Below are positions 19,494 to 34,400 of a DNA stretch of 64,000 bases, in pieces. The notes under the pieces were generated by a model. It saw only the letters and a list, made by a program, of their open reading frames with translations, searched no databases and was not told where the DNA came from. The position numbers and the translations under genes were made by a program. Source of the DNA: Amycolatopsis sp. WQ 127309 (GTDB lineage: Bacteria; Actinomycetota; Actinomycetes; Mycobacteriales; Pseudonocardiaceae); assembly GCF_023023025.1 (NCBI RefSeq), contig NZ_CP095481.1, forward strand, positions 6,771,001-6,835,000. Direction: 5' to 3'. Each line of letters opens with the position of its first letter. Positions within the stretch are counted from its first letter, which is position 1.

Positions 19494-22400
19494 ATGAGCC
19501 TGATGGTGGATCCCAGCCTGAACTGGATCTTCTACATCATCGCGGGTGACGCCTGGCCGCAGGGCGACGAGGACAAGCTGCGCGAGCTGGCCGCGGAGTG
19601 GGACCAGGTCGCGCGCGACATCGCGGCGGCGGGCCAGGGTTTCAACCAGCTGTCGCAGCACGTGACGGCGAACGTCGGCGGCGACGTCCAGCAGAACTTC
19701 TCGGACTTCTCGCGCAACCTGAGCACGTTGGGCGCGGACTACGTCCAGCGCGCGCGGGCGCAGGCGGCGTCGCTGCGAGAGCAAGCGTTGAACGTCGAGA
19801 ACGCCAAGTACGGCATGCTGATCTCGATCGCCGTGACGGCCGCGGAAGTGTTGTGGGCGTTGACGAACCCGTTCACGGCGCCGCTGGTCCCGGAGATCAT
19901 GGCGGCCGGCCGGACCGCGGTGGTGACGGTGCAGCGCACGCTCGTCCAGCGCCTGACGAGCCTGCTGGCCCGCATCGCCCGCGAGGCGGCGCAGGAGGCG
20001 GCCGAAGAGGTCGCGGAAGACATGCTGGCGCAGTTCATCCAGATCGCGCAGGGCAACCGCAACGGGTTCGACTGGAAGTCGATCGGCCAGTCGGCGGCAC
20101 TGGGCGCGGTCGGCGGCGCGTTCGCACACGTGGCGGGCAACGGTCTCGGCAAGGTCGACGGCAAGTTCGGCACGAAGTTCTCGAAGAACGTCTGGGGCGA
20201 GGCGGGAAACGAGGCCGCGACGGAGGTGGTGGTCGGCCTGACGGGAGCGGCAGCCTTCGGCGGCGACCTGGACAGCCTGGGCTGGGGCGCGCTGAACGGC
20301 GGCTTGAGCGGCGCGGCGACGCACGGGGCGCACCACGCGGGGGAGTCGCTGCACGACAAGCTGACCGGGGGCGGGCCGGGGGCTGAAGGGGCTGGGCCCA
20401 AGGACGTCGGGGACGTGGGGTTCGACAAGGGGAACATCGGTCCGATCGACGCACCGCCGGCGCCGGGCTCGGGTTCCGGTGGGTCCGGTTCGGGAAGCGG
20501 CGGTCCGGGTTCGGGTGGTCCGGGTTCGGGCGGGACGGGTGGTCCGGGTTCGGGCGGGGCGGGTTCGGGGACAGGCGGCCCGGCTCTGGGCGGGGCCGGT
20601 TCCGGGACGGGCGGCTCTGGTTCGGGCGGGTCCGGGAACAGCCCGGGTGCGGTTGGTGTCGGTGGCCCCGCTCCGGGAGGGACGGGTACCGGAACCGGCG
20701 GGTCCGGTTCGGGTGCGCCTGGTACCGGCGGAGCGGGGACTGGTTCGGCGGGGATGGGTGCGTCTCCTTCGAGTGGGACAGGCTCCGGTCCTGGAGCCGA
20801 TACCGGTTCCGGTGCGCCTGGTTCGAGCGGAGCAGGTGCCGGCGCGGGTGGGATCGGCTCTGGGGCTGGTCAGCTCGGTTCGTCCGATGCGGGTTCGGGT
20901 CAGCTCGGTACGGCTGGTGCGGGTTCGGGTCAACCTGGCTCGACCGGCGCGGGTTCGGATCAGTCCAGCGCGAGTGGGGCCGGCGCCAACCCGGGTCAGG
21001 CCGGTTCGGGTGGGATCGGCTCCGGTCCAGGTGCGTCCGGCTCAGCCGGGGTGGGGCAGGGAGCGGGCGGGTCCGATTCCGGCGTCGGCACGAGCGGTTC
21101 GGGTGTGGGAACCGGAACGGACTCGACGGGTACCGGTGCGGAGACGGGTGGTTCTGGGCCGTCCGGGGGTGTGGGCTCGTCCGGTTCCGGCACCTCGCCG
21201 GGCGGCCCGGGCTCGACCGGAGTGGTGGGCTCCGGCACGGGCGTCCCGTCGGCGCCGGGCGGTTCCGGCCCGGGTACGGAAGGTGCGGTCGAGCAGGGTG
21301 CGACCGCACCTTCCCCAGGGCCCGCCCCCGCCGCCAGTCAAGGAACGGGCACCGGCTCTGTGGGCCAAGGACCCGGTACGACCGGCACCGGCTCGACGAG
21401 CCAAGCAACCGGTGCCGGCCAGAACACGGGCACCAGCACAAACGGTTCGGTGAACCCGGTTACGGGCAACCCGTCCGGCCTGGGCCCGAACGGTTCCAGC
21501 GCGGTGACGCCCGTCGAAGCCCCGGGCAGCACCGGCGGCAGTGGCTCGCAAGACCAGAACGGCACTTCGAGCACGGCACCGCAGACTGCCACCGACCCGG
21601 GTGCCACGGGGCCGGGCACGTCCGCCGGTACCGGAGCGACCGGCAATTCGGGTATCACCGCTTCCGGTACCGGCCTGGGTACGAACAGCGCAGGCCCGAG
21701 CTCGCCGGCCACGGGCAACTCGGGTATCACCGCTCCCGGTAGCGGCCCGGACGCGAACAGCGCAGGTGCTACCCCGGCAACCACCGGCAATTCGGGTATC
21801 ACCGCTTCCGGCCCGGGTGCGAACAGCGCGGGCACGAACCCGCCGGCCACGGGCAACTCGAGTATCTCCGCTCCCGGTAGCGGCCCGGACGCGAACAGCG
21901 CAGGTACTACCCCGGCAACCACCGGCAACTCGGGTATCACCGCTTCCGGTACCGGCCCGGGTGCTAACAGCGCAGGCACGAACCTGCCTGCCACGGGCAG
22001 CTACGGTGCTCCCGGTTCCGGACTGGGTACGAGTGGTACCGGCACGAACCTGTCCGCGACCGACAATTCACGTTTCGGTGCTCCGGGTACGAGTGGCACT
22101 GGCACCACCATGTCCGCGAACGGCAACTCGAATTTCAGCGCTCCCGGTACCGGAAGCACCGGCACGAACTCCTCCGCCACGGGCAGCCCGGGGAGCAACG
22201 CCTCCAGTACGACATCAAACCCGCCAGGAGCCGGCACGCCCAGAACCGGGGTGAACAACACCGCGGGCGGCAATCCCGCACCCGGTCCTTCGCACGGGCG
22301 CCCGACCACCACCGAAAGCGGACTGCCGGGACTCACCCCACCGGACGCTCATTCCTCCACACCCGCGCCGCCGTCGGTGGCGGGAAGCATCGGCGGGGTG

Positions 22401-25400
22401 GCTGCGGCAGGCTCGCCGACGCCGGGCCTCACATCAAGCCTTCAACAGCCGAACACCGGACCGGCGACCGACGGTGTTTCCGCGGCCAACGCCCACCCGA
22501 CCCCCGATGTCGGAGCTGCCGAGGTCGGTCCCGGGTCTGGGACGGCCCAGACCAGCTCCGAGCCGGCTACGGGAACCGGGCCGGCCCAGAGCAGCCCCAA
22601 CCCGTCAACCGGTCCTGGACCGGTGAAGGCCGATGCACATCCGACGGCGGCCGCCGGGCCGGTCAAGCCCGAGTCGACGACTGGCTCTGGACCGGTCGAG
22701 GGTGATGTCCGGCCGGTCAGTGGGAATGGACCGGCGAAGGTCGACTCCGGGTCGATCACGGGCTCTGGACCGGTCGAGGGCGATGCCCGGCCGGTCACCG
22801 GGAATGGACCGGCGAATGCCGGCCCCGCGGCGACAGGATCGGCCAAGACCGGTGTCGACCCGGCCTCGGCGATGGGGAGTGTCAAGCCTGTTCCCGAGCC
22901 GGTCGTCGGGGCTGAGCCGGGTGGGGCGGTGACCGGGACGGCCAAGGACGGTCCGCGGCCGGCCCTCGGGGTCGGGTCGGCCAAGGCCGGTTTTGAGACC
23001 GGGCCTACCAAGGGTGGTCTCCGGTCGGTGACCGGGACTGGGCCGAGCGATGTAGGTCCCGGTGCGAGCAAGAGTGGTGCCGGCACGGCGCAGCCTCGCC
23101 CGGTTGTGCCGCCCTCGGCGATCAAGACTGATTCTGTGCCCCGCTTTGTCACGTCCGAAGCGGGTGCGGCCACCAAGGATGGCGCGAAGAACCCGGTCAT
23201 CAGTGCGAACGGCGATCCAGGGGCCGAGAATGCCGTCAATCTGCCTGCGCCGACCGGCCACCAGAGCCCGTCCCACGCACCGCCGAAGGTCCACGTCGGA
23301 CAGTCCACATCGGAGACCAAGAAGACAACCGACACCCGCCGTCGGGACTCCGCTCCGCCTGCACGGCTGGTCTCCGAGCGCTTTGATCCTGCCAAGTCCA
23401 TCTCGCAGCAGTTCGAAGGCGACGGCCTCAAGGACGGCGAACTCGACGGCACCATCACCCAGATTCGCTACGACGTCCGCCGCTACGAGACCGAGGATGG
23501 TGGCTGGGTCCAGGACTTCACCGTCCCGCTCGACCTGACCTCGAACTCCGGCTCGGTGACGCCCGAAGCCCGCGCCCAGCTCGCGAAGGACCTCCAAAAG
23601 CACCTCGACGCCACCGTCAACCAGGGCAACCGCCTGCCCGGTGGCGACCAGCTGCACGTCACCGTCGACGTCCGGACTCCGCAAGGGCCGGTCGACGGCG
23701 ACTGGCAGAGTGACCGCGGCCGCGGCGTGCCGGTCGACGTGCACGACTCCACAGTGGATGGAGCCCGGCCGACCGATCAGACCCACTGGGATGTCCACGA
23801 CGCCAAGACCGGGCTCACCCACGAGGTCATGCACTACCTCGGCCTCGGCGAGGGCTACCACGACGATCGGCTGCTGTTCCACCGCGACGACCAGCCCGGC
23901 GTGATGGGGCCGGACGCCTGGGCCGACTCGACGCTCACCGAGCAGAACCTCGCCAAGATCCAGGAGATCTCCGACACCGCGACGATTCACGACCATCATC
24001 TCGGCGACCCCGGCGTCACGTTCACCCCGCGTTCCGAACCCCCGTCAGGGCAAGCGAAGTCGCCGTCGAATCACCACAGTCCGGCCAGGGCGCCCATCAC
24101 CGTCAACACGGTGACCGTGGACGATCCGCATTCCGGGCAGGTGCTCGATCGACGTGTTCTGCCGCCGCCGCAGCACACCGTTCTCGGCGTGCACGGCATG
24201 GATCCCGTGCTCGTCGGCGGGGACACGCCGCACGACAACTTCCGTGAGGCCGTCGCCGCCAGTCTGTCCGACAACGCGCCCAACGAGCACGCCCGGATCA
24301 CTGCCGCTCTCGATGGCAACAAGAACGAAACGAACCTCGACACGCTCGCCGAGGCCGCCGATGTTCACGTCCACGTGCTCGACAGCCGGGGAAACTGGAC
24401 CAGTCATGGCCCGGAGACCGGCCGCCCGGTCCACATCATCCAGACCACTGTGGACGGGAAGCCTGCTTATCTCGGTACCAAGGAAAACGTCCACATCGGA
24501 CGTCCACATGTGAGCTATCCCGGCTCGACCGTGCTGCGCACGGAAGAAGGCCGCAAGGTCGTGCACCGTGGCGAGTTCGAGATCGAGACGGTCAAGGGGC
24601 AGCACCACGTCCGTCTCTACACCGCGATCCTGACGCCGGCCGCGCGCGGCTCGGAGTTCAAGGACGTTCATCAGGACGCCGACGGCCACGTCCATCCGTT
24701 CAGCGGTGACGGCAAAGAGGGTTCGAAAGTCTTCTGGGTCGGCGGCGGACGGCCCTTGCGGGCTCTACAGTGGACGGCGAAGTACGAGCACGACGTCAAC
24801 CGCAAACCCGGGATGCAGCCGGTCCTGCGGTCGTTCCTCGTGCCGCTCGACACGTTCACGAAGGTCAGCGAGCAGGCCACCGTCGAGGCGCACTCCCAGG
24901 GCAACAGCCTCTCGATGAACGTCGACCAGAACGGCGACACCAACCAGTTCGGCTTGCGGGGCAAAGACTTCGACGCGCTCCAGCAGCAAGCGCTCAAGGG
25001 CTCGCTCGTCACGTACACCCCGGGCGGGCACGACCGGCAGATGCCCGACGTCGCGGGCCGGCAGGAGGACCTCGCCGACCTCTACCACCGGCTCGGCATC
25101 AGCCCGGACTTCGACTCCGCCGCCCTCGGGCGCGAGAACGACCCGTGGTTCAGCTGGACGCCGGACGGCCGCAAGTACTTCCGCAACGACCCCGCCGCGC
25201 TGCGCGGCCTCGCCCGGACGCTCGGAAACCACTACCACACCTGGAAGAACTCGCCCGACCTGTTCTTCACCCCGGCCGGCGACAGCATCCCGGACGTCAC
25301 CGGGCACGCGAGCCCGGACAGCAAGGCGCGCCGCACCGAGGACATGAACGTCTTCCTCAACACCCACGGCCCCGGGCGCGCCACCGTCGGGCAGCTCTCC

Positions 25401-28400
25401 GACGGGATCGGCGCGGCGATCGACACGGCCGTCCGGCAGCACGCTCCCGACGGCGTCCCCGTGGGTTCGAAGGAGCTGAAGGACGCCGTTCTCGGCGAGG
25501 TCAAGGACAGCCTGAAGCTGCCGAACCAGGTCCTGGCCGAGGCGATGGGCGACGCCCGGCGTGACACCCTCGACAACATCCGCGCCGCGATGACCACCGA
25601 CCCGCAGGTGGCGGCGAAGGCCGCGGACGTCGTCACCAAGGCCGTCACCGACCGGCTGACCAGCGAACTCGGCGACACCGGGACGTTCGGACCGGACGTC
25701 GCGAAGATCGTCCACCAGACCGTCCGCGAGCACTTCGACGCGCTCAAGGGCACCCGGGGCACCCAGCTCGACGGCCTCAAGCAGGGCAAACGCGGCTACC
25801 TCAGCGGTCCGCGCGCCGAGGCGTTCACCAAGGGGATCGCCGACGACCTCGGCAAGAACGCCGGCCTCAAGAAGCTGCTCGCCAAGCCGGGTGTCACCAT
25901 CGCTCCGGACGTCTTCGCCGCGCAGCTCAAGGCCCAGGTCGTCCCGAAGGCGATGCACCCGGTCACGAAGACGTCGTTGGTCGGCCTTGACGCCGACGCC
26001 CTGCGCGCCCACTTCCAGGCCAAGCAGAACGACGTCGCCGACGCCCTCGCCAAGGAACTCGGCCGCAAGAACGCGGGCAAGCTCGCCGACCCCGGTTTCC
26101 GGAAGAACCTCGCGAACGCCGTCGGCCCGGAGGTCCGCGACCCGGACCTGCTGCACAACGCCCGGTTCGACCCCGTCACCCACGAAGACGCCGACGCCTT
26201 CATGGACCGGCTGCCCGACTTCGCGACCCAGGCCGAGATCGGCTCGGCCATCGCCACCGACGAACGCCGGATCAAGGCCGACTTCGACACCCGCGAAACC
26301 GACCTGACCGACGACGGCATCGACGGCACGCCGTTCGCGAACGAGTTCGGCCGCTGGCAGGCCGAGCACACCCGCGGCTACACCCAGAAGAACGATCCGG
26401 CCGTGTTCGCCCGGCACCAGACCGCGGGTCACGCCCTGGCTTCGACGATCGAGGACGCGCTGGCGGACCCGAAACCGGAGTCCGCCAAGAAGATCGTCGA
26501 CCAGCTTGTGTCCGATGTGGACTCCGGCGGCACGCTGGCGCGCAAGTTCGCCGAGACCGTCAAGCCGCAGGCCGACGGCCGCCCGGACCGCGCGCCGGGC
26601 CAGACGAAGCCGAACACCTTCGGCGAGCACGCCCAGATGGTGCTCAACCAGTACCTCACCCTGACCCAGGGGCAGCCGGACGCCGGCCGGTTCGTGTCGC
26701 GGGACGCGATCGCGAAGGCGATCCTGTTCCACGACGCGGACAAGGTGAACTCCAAGAACCAGTACGGCGACGCCCAGGTCAGCCACGACCGCGAGCCGGA
26801 ACACCGCGGCGCGGTCCAGCACATGAACCGCCACGAAGGACTCTGGGCGTCCAAGCGCGACTTCGAGATCGCGCGGGCGTTCGTCGACTCCGACCCGTTC
26901 GGCTTCTACTTCCGCGACATGGGTGTGTCCGCAACGGACGTTCACACGTTCGTCAAAGCTCTCGCCCACAGGGCCAAGACGCCGGACGGCCGCACGCCGA
27001 ACGCGTCCGACGTGCGCGACCTGTTCCGCGAGTTCCACCAGTACTACCAGGCGGACTTCTCCTCCTACAGCCCGCAGGCGAAGTTCGTCAACGACACCAC
27101 CGGCGAGGTCCAGGACGGCTACGACAAGCTGACCGGCCTGGCCGTCGAGGGTGGCGACCACGTCCGGGTCCCCGGCGAGCACCGGTTCGCCTACTCGAAC
27201 GACCCCCGCGACGGCGGGAAGACGCCGTACGAGCAGAAGTACCAGGAACTGGCGAAGCTGTTCGACGACGCGGTGCACGACGGCACCGTGCTGGTGGGGG
27301 ACACCGATCCTGGCCCCGACGGCACCGACCGCGACCCGGCCCGCGGCGTCCGCGCCGTCCACGACACGAACCCGCAGGCCAAGCCGACCGTGCTGGCCCG
27401 CGTCAAGCCGCGTGAGTTCAGCGAAAACGAGACGCGCGCGATCGACGACGCCCTGAAGCACTACGCCCCGATCCTCGGTGAGCGCCGGGCGCACTCGAGC
27501 CGCGCGCACGCCGAGCAGGAGGTCCGGCACTTCGCGGCCGTGTCGTTCGGCGTCGAACGCGGCCAGATCGCGCCGACGGCCCGCGCGGAGTACCTCGCCT
27601 CGCACGGGACCGTGAACCTCTACGCGATGGGCGTGATCAACAGGGAGTTCGGCGGCGGCCACCGCGGCATCGAGGGCACGGTCACCCACGAACTCGCCCA
27701 CGGCCTGCTCTCCTACGCCCTCGACGACTACAGCAAGCACGTCGGCAGCTGGAACGCCGACGGCTCGCCGCACCGCGAGCCCGGCGGCGAACCGCCGGCC
27801 GACCCCAAGATCCGCGACGACGTCGCCGACTTCAAGGCCGCCCTCAAGTCCCACCTGCTGGACCCGAGTGGATTCGCGACGCGCTCGCCGCGCCGCTCGG
27901 AGTTCGTGAACGGGCTGACCGAAGCCCACCCGGACGTCTTCACCCGGCTCGAGAACGAGCTGTCCGGCAAGGCCGCCGAGCGGATCTTCAAGGCGGTGAA
28001 GGGAAGCCAGGCCGAGTTCAACGTCCACACCGGACACTGGGACGCCGACGGCTACCCGGCGTTCGCCGGCGAACGCCCGATCAGCAAGTACGGCGCGACC
28101 AACGTCCACGAGGACATGGCCGAGACGGCCAAGTACTACTTCATGGACCCGGATCACCTGCGGCAGCACGCCCCGCAGCGCGCTGAGTTCTTCGACCGGC
28201 TCATCGCCGGCTGGGACCCGGCGCACCGCGACGACGTCCTGGTCGACGACGCGCCCGACACCCGGCCGCTCCGGGCCCGGCTGCCGGAGTACGCGCGCGA
28301 CGGCCGCGCGCTCGGCGCCCTCGCCCCGGTCGACGTCCGCGGCGCCGACGAGGTCGGCACGCGGATCGAGCAGCTGCTGAGCCCGCTGGCCGACGGCCGG

Positions 28401-31400
28401 CCCGAGGGTGTCGACGCCATCACCGGTTCGCTCAAGGGCGGCGGCTTCGAGTCGTTCCTCGGCGCGGGCAAGGCGTCGATGGTGCGGGTGGGGGAGAAGT
28501 GGTTCGAGGTCCGCGTCCAGGCCGAACCGGACCTGGCCTCCGTCGCCGCGGACCAGATCACCGACGCGACGCCCGCGGCCGGCGACGTCACGAACAAGCA
28601 CGAGACCACGCACGGCGACCCGAACGCCGACACGACGACGGGCAGCGTCGGGACGTCGGTGTTCTGGCTGTTCCCCGCCGGGCCTTATGCCTCGGTCGGC
28701 GCGTCGGCGCAGCTCGCGTCGCCCGCCGTCGAGCACACCTCGACCAGCACCGGCACCGAGCAGCGGGTCATCCGCTCGGCCGGTGACCTGCGGAACGCCG
28801 ACGTCCCGGTGAAGTACCGGATCACCGTGACCACCCAGACCGGCGGGCAGACCGGGTCCGAAGTGGACGGCAGCGTCCGGCTCCTGGTGCCCACCGATCT
28901 CGCCGGCCTGGAGACCCACGAAACCAAGGACGCCACCCCGCGCGACGACTGGGCCGAGCGCGTCGAGTTCCTCGCGCCGGAAGCCGTGCTCCTCGACGAG
29001 CAGGCGTTCTTCGACCAGGTCAGCGGCAAACTGCACCCGTCGGTGACGAAGTTCGGCGCGCCGGGCCGCTCGGCGCTGCGCGAGTTCGTCAGCGGTGGCG
29101 GCCTGCGGCAGGTGCTCGGCACCGCGCTGTCCGGCTCACCGGTGGTGTCGAACGACCTGGCCAGCCCGCACGGCTCCTACCGCGAGGCCGTCGAGCTGCG
29201 AGCCAAGCCGACCGGCGTCGAGCTGCTCGGCACCGTGCCCGGCGACTCCGAGGTGAAGCTCACGGACTCCGCCGTCGCCGGTGGGAGCACGTCGGCGGCC
29301 TCGAAGTCCGGCGGTGACGTCAACGGGATCTTCGGCGGCGGGGCCTACATCCCCGGCGCCGTCGGCGGGGTCGCCGGCGTCAGCGCGAGCGCGTCGGCCA
29401 AGGTCACGCAGACGTCGCAGAGCGGCACGAGCGTCACCACCAAGACCAACCTGAACGCCAAGGGGGACATCGGACTCTACAAGGTGACCGTGGACCTCGC
29501 GGTGACGACGTCGAGCGGCGAGACCATCACGGTGCCGGCCACCGCGTATGTCCGGATGGGACTGCCGGAGGCGAAGGCGCAGGGCCTGCCGGTGCCGGAC
29601 GGCACGCGCGACAAGGTCACGCCGGGGGAGAAGCGGTTCGAGCCGCCGTACCTCGCCGCGGCCGCGGCGGCTGGGCACGTCCGCGCGGGCACCTTCACTC
29701 CCGCGACGAAGGTCCAGGCCCAGATCGAGAACACCCTGCGCGAACGCCCGGGCTTCGCGAAGTTCCTGCCGCGCTTCGACAAGCTCCAGCGCGACGTCTC
29801 GAAGGGCTCCGGCGCCGACACCGCCGAACGGCTGGGCAACCTCCGCAAGATCACCGCGACCTTCTCGCCGGCCGCGCTACGGTCCAAAATGGACGATCTG
29901 CTCGGGCCGGGCGTGTCGACGCAGCTCAAGCGGCGCGGCCTGTTCACCGACGAGTACCTGAGCGTCACGGTCAAGGCGAAGCTGTCGCCGGGCCGGCACC
30001 TCGGGCAGGCCACCGGCCGGTCGGTCAAGGGCAGCACCGCGACGTCGCCCACCTTGAGCAGCAGCACGACGACGGAGAAGGGCTGGAGTGTCGGGCTCGA
30101 AGGCCGGATGATGATCCCGAAGACGACGCCGCTGACGTCGCTCGGCATCAGCCCGACCGTCACGCCGGTGCAGTACTCCGACACCACGACCTGGAAGAAC
30201 TCCGGCGGCCCCACCACCACGACCACCACCGGTATCGGCGGCAGCCCGGACGCGCAGGTGTTCGAGCACGACGTCGAGTTCGAGGTCGAGATCACCAGCC
30301 ACACCCGCCACCGCCCGTGGGTGAAGAAGCTGACGCCGGGATCGCCGTTCCGCCAGACGCCGCGAGTGTCCATAGTGGCCAAGACCGGCGACGGCCTGCC
30401 GAAGATCGCCGGTCAGGTCGACCTCTGGGTCAGCGACGGCTCGGCGCCGAAGACGGATCCGACGCGGTTCGCGCCCGGCAAACCCACGGCCGTCGACCTG
30501 GAGACCGCGCCCAAACTCGACGCCCTGCTCGGGGCCGACCGGCCGCCCGCGCCGAAGTTCCTGCACGTCGAAGCCGTCGCGAACACTGAAGCCCTGCGTG
30601 ACGAAGCGGTCCGGCAGCTCGGCCGCGCCGCGGGCGGCGACGGCGTCCTCGGCCTGCCCGGCGGCGAGGCCCGCAAGCGGATCGACCGGATGTTCTCGCC
30701 GCAGACGTTCCGCTCCGGCCTCCCGCGGTTCCTTCGTCAGGGTGCGCGCTCGGGCGGGTTCCGCTACGAACGTCGCGTCGCCGACCGCGTCGGCGGGCTC
30801 GGGATGAACGTCGAGCTGAGCAACCCGAAGCTCGTCATGACCTCCGAAGCGGGCGGCAGCGACACGACGTTCGCCGGCGGTACCAAAGCGGGGTACGAGA
30901 AGTCCCGCAAGCAGGCCGTCGAGGCGAACGCCCAGTTCGGCATGACCATCCGGGCCGACGGCAGCGACCCGCACGGCCAAGGTCAGCTGTACACCTCGGC
31001 CAAGTGGAGCCCGTGGAGCCGCACGAAGGGCACGTCGGCCGAGCTGAGCGCGAGCGTCGACCACGTCCGCCGCGCGCCGTCCGACAGCCGGACCGTGCTG
31101 GTGCAGTACGACGCCGACGTGCGGCTCGTCGCCGAGACGCGGCAGGAGAGCGTGGTCAACGGCGGCAAGTCGCGGGCCGGGGCCGACGTGAAGCTGCCGG
31201 GCGCGGTGTTCGTCCGGATGACCGAGGACCAGGCCCGCGAGCAGGGCCTGCTCCCGTCGGTCGAGCCGCGCACCCCGGCGCCCGGCACGCTCACCGCGCC
31301 CGCCCTGGTCGGCGGCACGTCGAGTGCGCTGGGCGCGGCCGTCGTCGAGGACGCGCCGGACCTCAGTGGACTCATCCGGGATGCGCGCGCGACCCTCGGC

Positions 31401-34400
31401 AAGACCGGCGACCGGCTGCTGCCGAAGTCCGTTTTGGACGACTCGATGAACAACCTGCAGCGGATGCTGGACGCGGCGTCACCGGAGAGCGTCACGTCCC
31501 TTGTGGATGGTGCGCTCGACGGCGGCGTGCCGCTCGTCCTGCACGACCCGGGCGTCGTCACCACCGACACCTACCAGGTGCTGCTCAAGGCCCGCGTCAC
31601 CGAGACCGAGTTCCTGGACGTGGCGCACGACGGCAGCGAGATCGACCACGCCGTCAGCGCGACCGCGACGGCCAAGGAGAACGCGGGCCACGGCTCGTCC
31701 TACGGCGGCCAGTTCCGCGGCGCCGGGCGCGGCCTCTTCACCGACAGCCACGCGAAGGTCAGCGGTTACGACGGTGTCTACAAGGGAGTGTCCGGGACCC
31801 GCACCAAGACCGACCAGACGACCGCCACCGGCACGAAGACGACGTCGAAGACGGCGTCCTCGAGCGGGCCCGCGGTGCGGTACCGGGCGAAGGTGACGTT
31901 CGACCTGGTCGTCACGCGCGGCGACAGGACGTTCCCGGTCACCTCGCAGGACACCGACCTCGTCGTCCGGGCGGCCGCCGACGACCAGAAGATCACCACC
32001 GGGGCCGCGCCGAAGGACCACAACGCGGCGGCGACCAACGTCAAGACCTTCACCGACGCCGACCTGAAGACCTGGCAGGACGGCGGGCACGGCGCGCTGC
32101 CGGCGTCGGCGACGACCGAGGGCCTGCGCGGTGCCGCCGAGGTGCGCGCGGCCGCCCGGCAGGCCCTGCGGACCGCCGGCGCGCGTGACGGCCTGATCGG
32201 CAACACCACGCTCGCGTCCGCCGTCACCAACGAGATGCTCCAGGCGAACCTGCCCGACCTGGTCAAGGGCCCGCTCGACGTCCCTGAGCTGCACGAAGCC
32301 GCCGTGCTGCGCAACGGCCACGGCACGGTCAAGGTCTACGCGCGGGTCGTCAACCCGAAGCTCGCCGGGCTGAGCGACAGCGTGAAACTGGAGCACTCGG
32401 CGACCGAGACGGCGACCTTCACCGGCGAGGCCAAGGCCTCGTCGAGTTCCGAGCAGCAGCACAACCTCGGCGGCGGCGGGGTCACCGACCCCGGGCAGAA
32501 CGCGCACTCGTGGGGCGGCCTCGACACCCGCTCGCCCGACGCGAGCACCGACCCGACGTCGTCGACGTCCGCCGGCGACCGGTCGGTGACCGGCAAGCCG
32601 AAGGGCCGCACCGGGCTGGTCGGCTTCGACGTCGAGTACCGCGTGGTCGCCGACCTCGGCGGCGGGCGGACCGCGGCGGTCGAGGTGAAGGTGCCGTCGT
32701 CGGCGCTGGTGCGGATGACCGACGCCGATGTCGAAGCGTTCCTGAAGGCGAAGCTGCCGGACACGCTGAGCCGGGCCCAGGACGCGGTGAAGGACGCCGC
32801 CGAGGCGTGGCGCACCGCCGAACAGGCGGTCGCCCAGGCGCAACGCGGTGCCGACGACCGGTGGCTCGACCAACGCGAAGGCGCGCGTCGATTGACCGAA
32901 GACGGCCCGGCGCTCGGCGTCGACACCTCGACCGACGTCATCCAGGCCCTGCGGGACGCACTGGCGGCGGCGGAGACCGACGCGCGTGACGCCGGGGCGC
33001 GGCTGCGCGCGGGCAACGCGGAGATCTCGCGCCTGAACGACGTCGCCGACCAGGCGCTCACCCTGGCCGGGGCCGCCGAACCCGGCTCCGACGAGCAGCG
33101 GGGTTTCCTCGCCACGCACGGGAAGGCCCTGGAGGACGCGGCCGCGATCCGGGCCGCGCAGCCGGAACTGACCCGGACACGCGGTGCGGCGCAGGACCGG
33201 GCCGAACGGCTCGCCGCCGTGCTCGACGACCACCGCAACGACCGCGCCGACCAGATCTCCCGCCGGGACGCCGCGCTCGACGAGGTCGTCGAAGCTCGCC
33301 GTCAGGCCGATGAAGCCCGGCAGGCGTGGTGGGACGCCAAGCGCGAGCTGGACCGGCAGGTGGACGCGTTCGATCCATCCACAGTGGACGCCGTACTGGC
33401 GCAGGACACCGTCACCGGCGTCGACACCGGGACCGGCCTGCCGTACGACTTCGACGTCTCCCAGATCGAGGCCCGCCCGGTCACCGACCGGTCCGGCCGG
33501 GTCGTCGCGGTGTCGTTCCTGCCCGCCGCCGAGCACACCGCCGACATCGAACGCGACTGGGCGGACGACCACTCCGACACCGTCGGTTCCCTGCCCGAAG
33601 GCGCGACGCCGGAGCGGACCGCGCCGCTGCTGCGTGACGCCCGGGAGAACGGCGCGAAGCCGGACCTCGACGGCCGCGCGTTCGGCGAGTGGGCGTCGCA
33701 GAGCCCCGCGCCGTGGGACCCGGGCACGCTGTTCGTCATGGCGCACGGCCGGCCGCAGTCGGTGAAGCTCACGCTGCTGGGCGGGCGGACCGTGCGCGTC
33801 GACGGCGCGTCGTTCGCGAAGATCCTCGCCGCGTCGAAGCCGTTCGCGCAGGCGGCCGGGTCCGCGCGGCCGTCGATCACGCTCATCGCGTGCGCCACCG
33901 GCAAGCTCGACGGCCCGGGCGGCGTCGCTCACGACTTCCAGCGGGCGCTGACCGAGCTGGGCGGCCCGCTGCAGGTGCACGCGCCGACCGAGCCGGCGCT
34001 GTTCGGCCGCCCGTCGGCGACCCTGGGCCAGGCGACCGGCGCCACCCGCGGCTTCACGACCGTGACCGACGGCGGGCACTTCGCGACCTTCGGCGAGCGG
34101 TTCAGGGGAGAACTGGCCGATCAACCGGGGACGACGGTCGAGTTCGACGCGCCCACGGCGACTTTGTTGCGGGACGCGTCGGGCGAGGTTCGCGGGGTCA
34201 GTTTCCTCGAGCCGGACGAGGCGGCGAAGGTGCAGGCCTGGCTGTCGCAGACCACCGGCGAGAACCTCATCGTGGAGGCCGCGCCGGACGAGATGCGCGA
34301 GTTCGCGTCGGGCGCGCAGCCGTCGTTGCGCGGTCGCGGACCGGGGCAGGGCGGCGTGCTGGTCCGCGCGCCGTGGGCCGACGAACTCGCGCGGGGGAAG

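Noticed and set aside
20460..23340. CRISPR-like or mobile repeat array
   Set aside because: The repeats are in frame, degenerate at DNA level, without constant spacers, and code for low-complexity protein.
24180..24480. Active OTU cysteine protease in the giant protein
   Set aside because: The segment HDNFREAVAASL and later VHVHVLD recall OTU, but the catalytic Cys is missing, so no activity is claimed.
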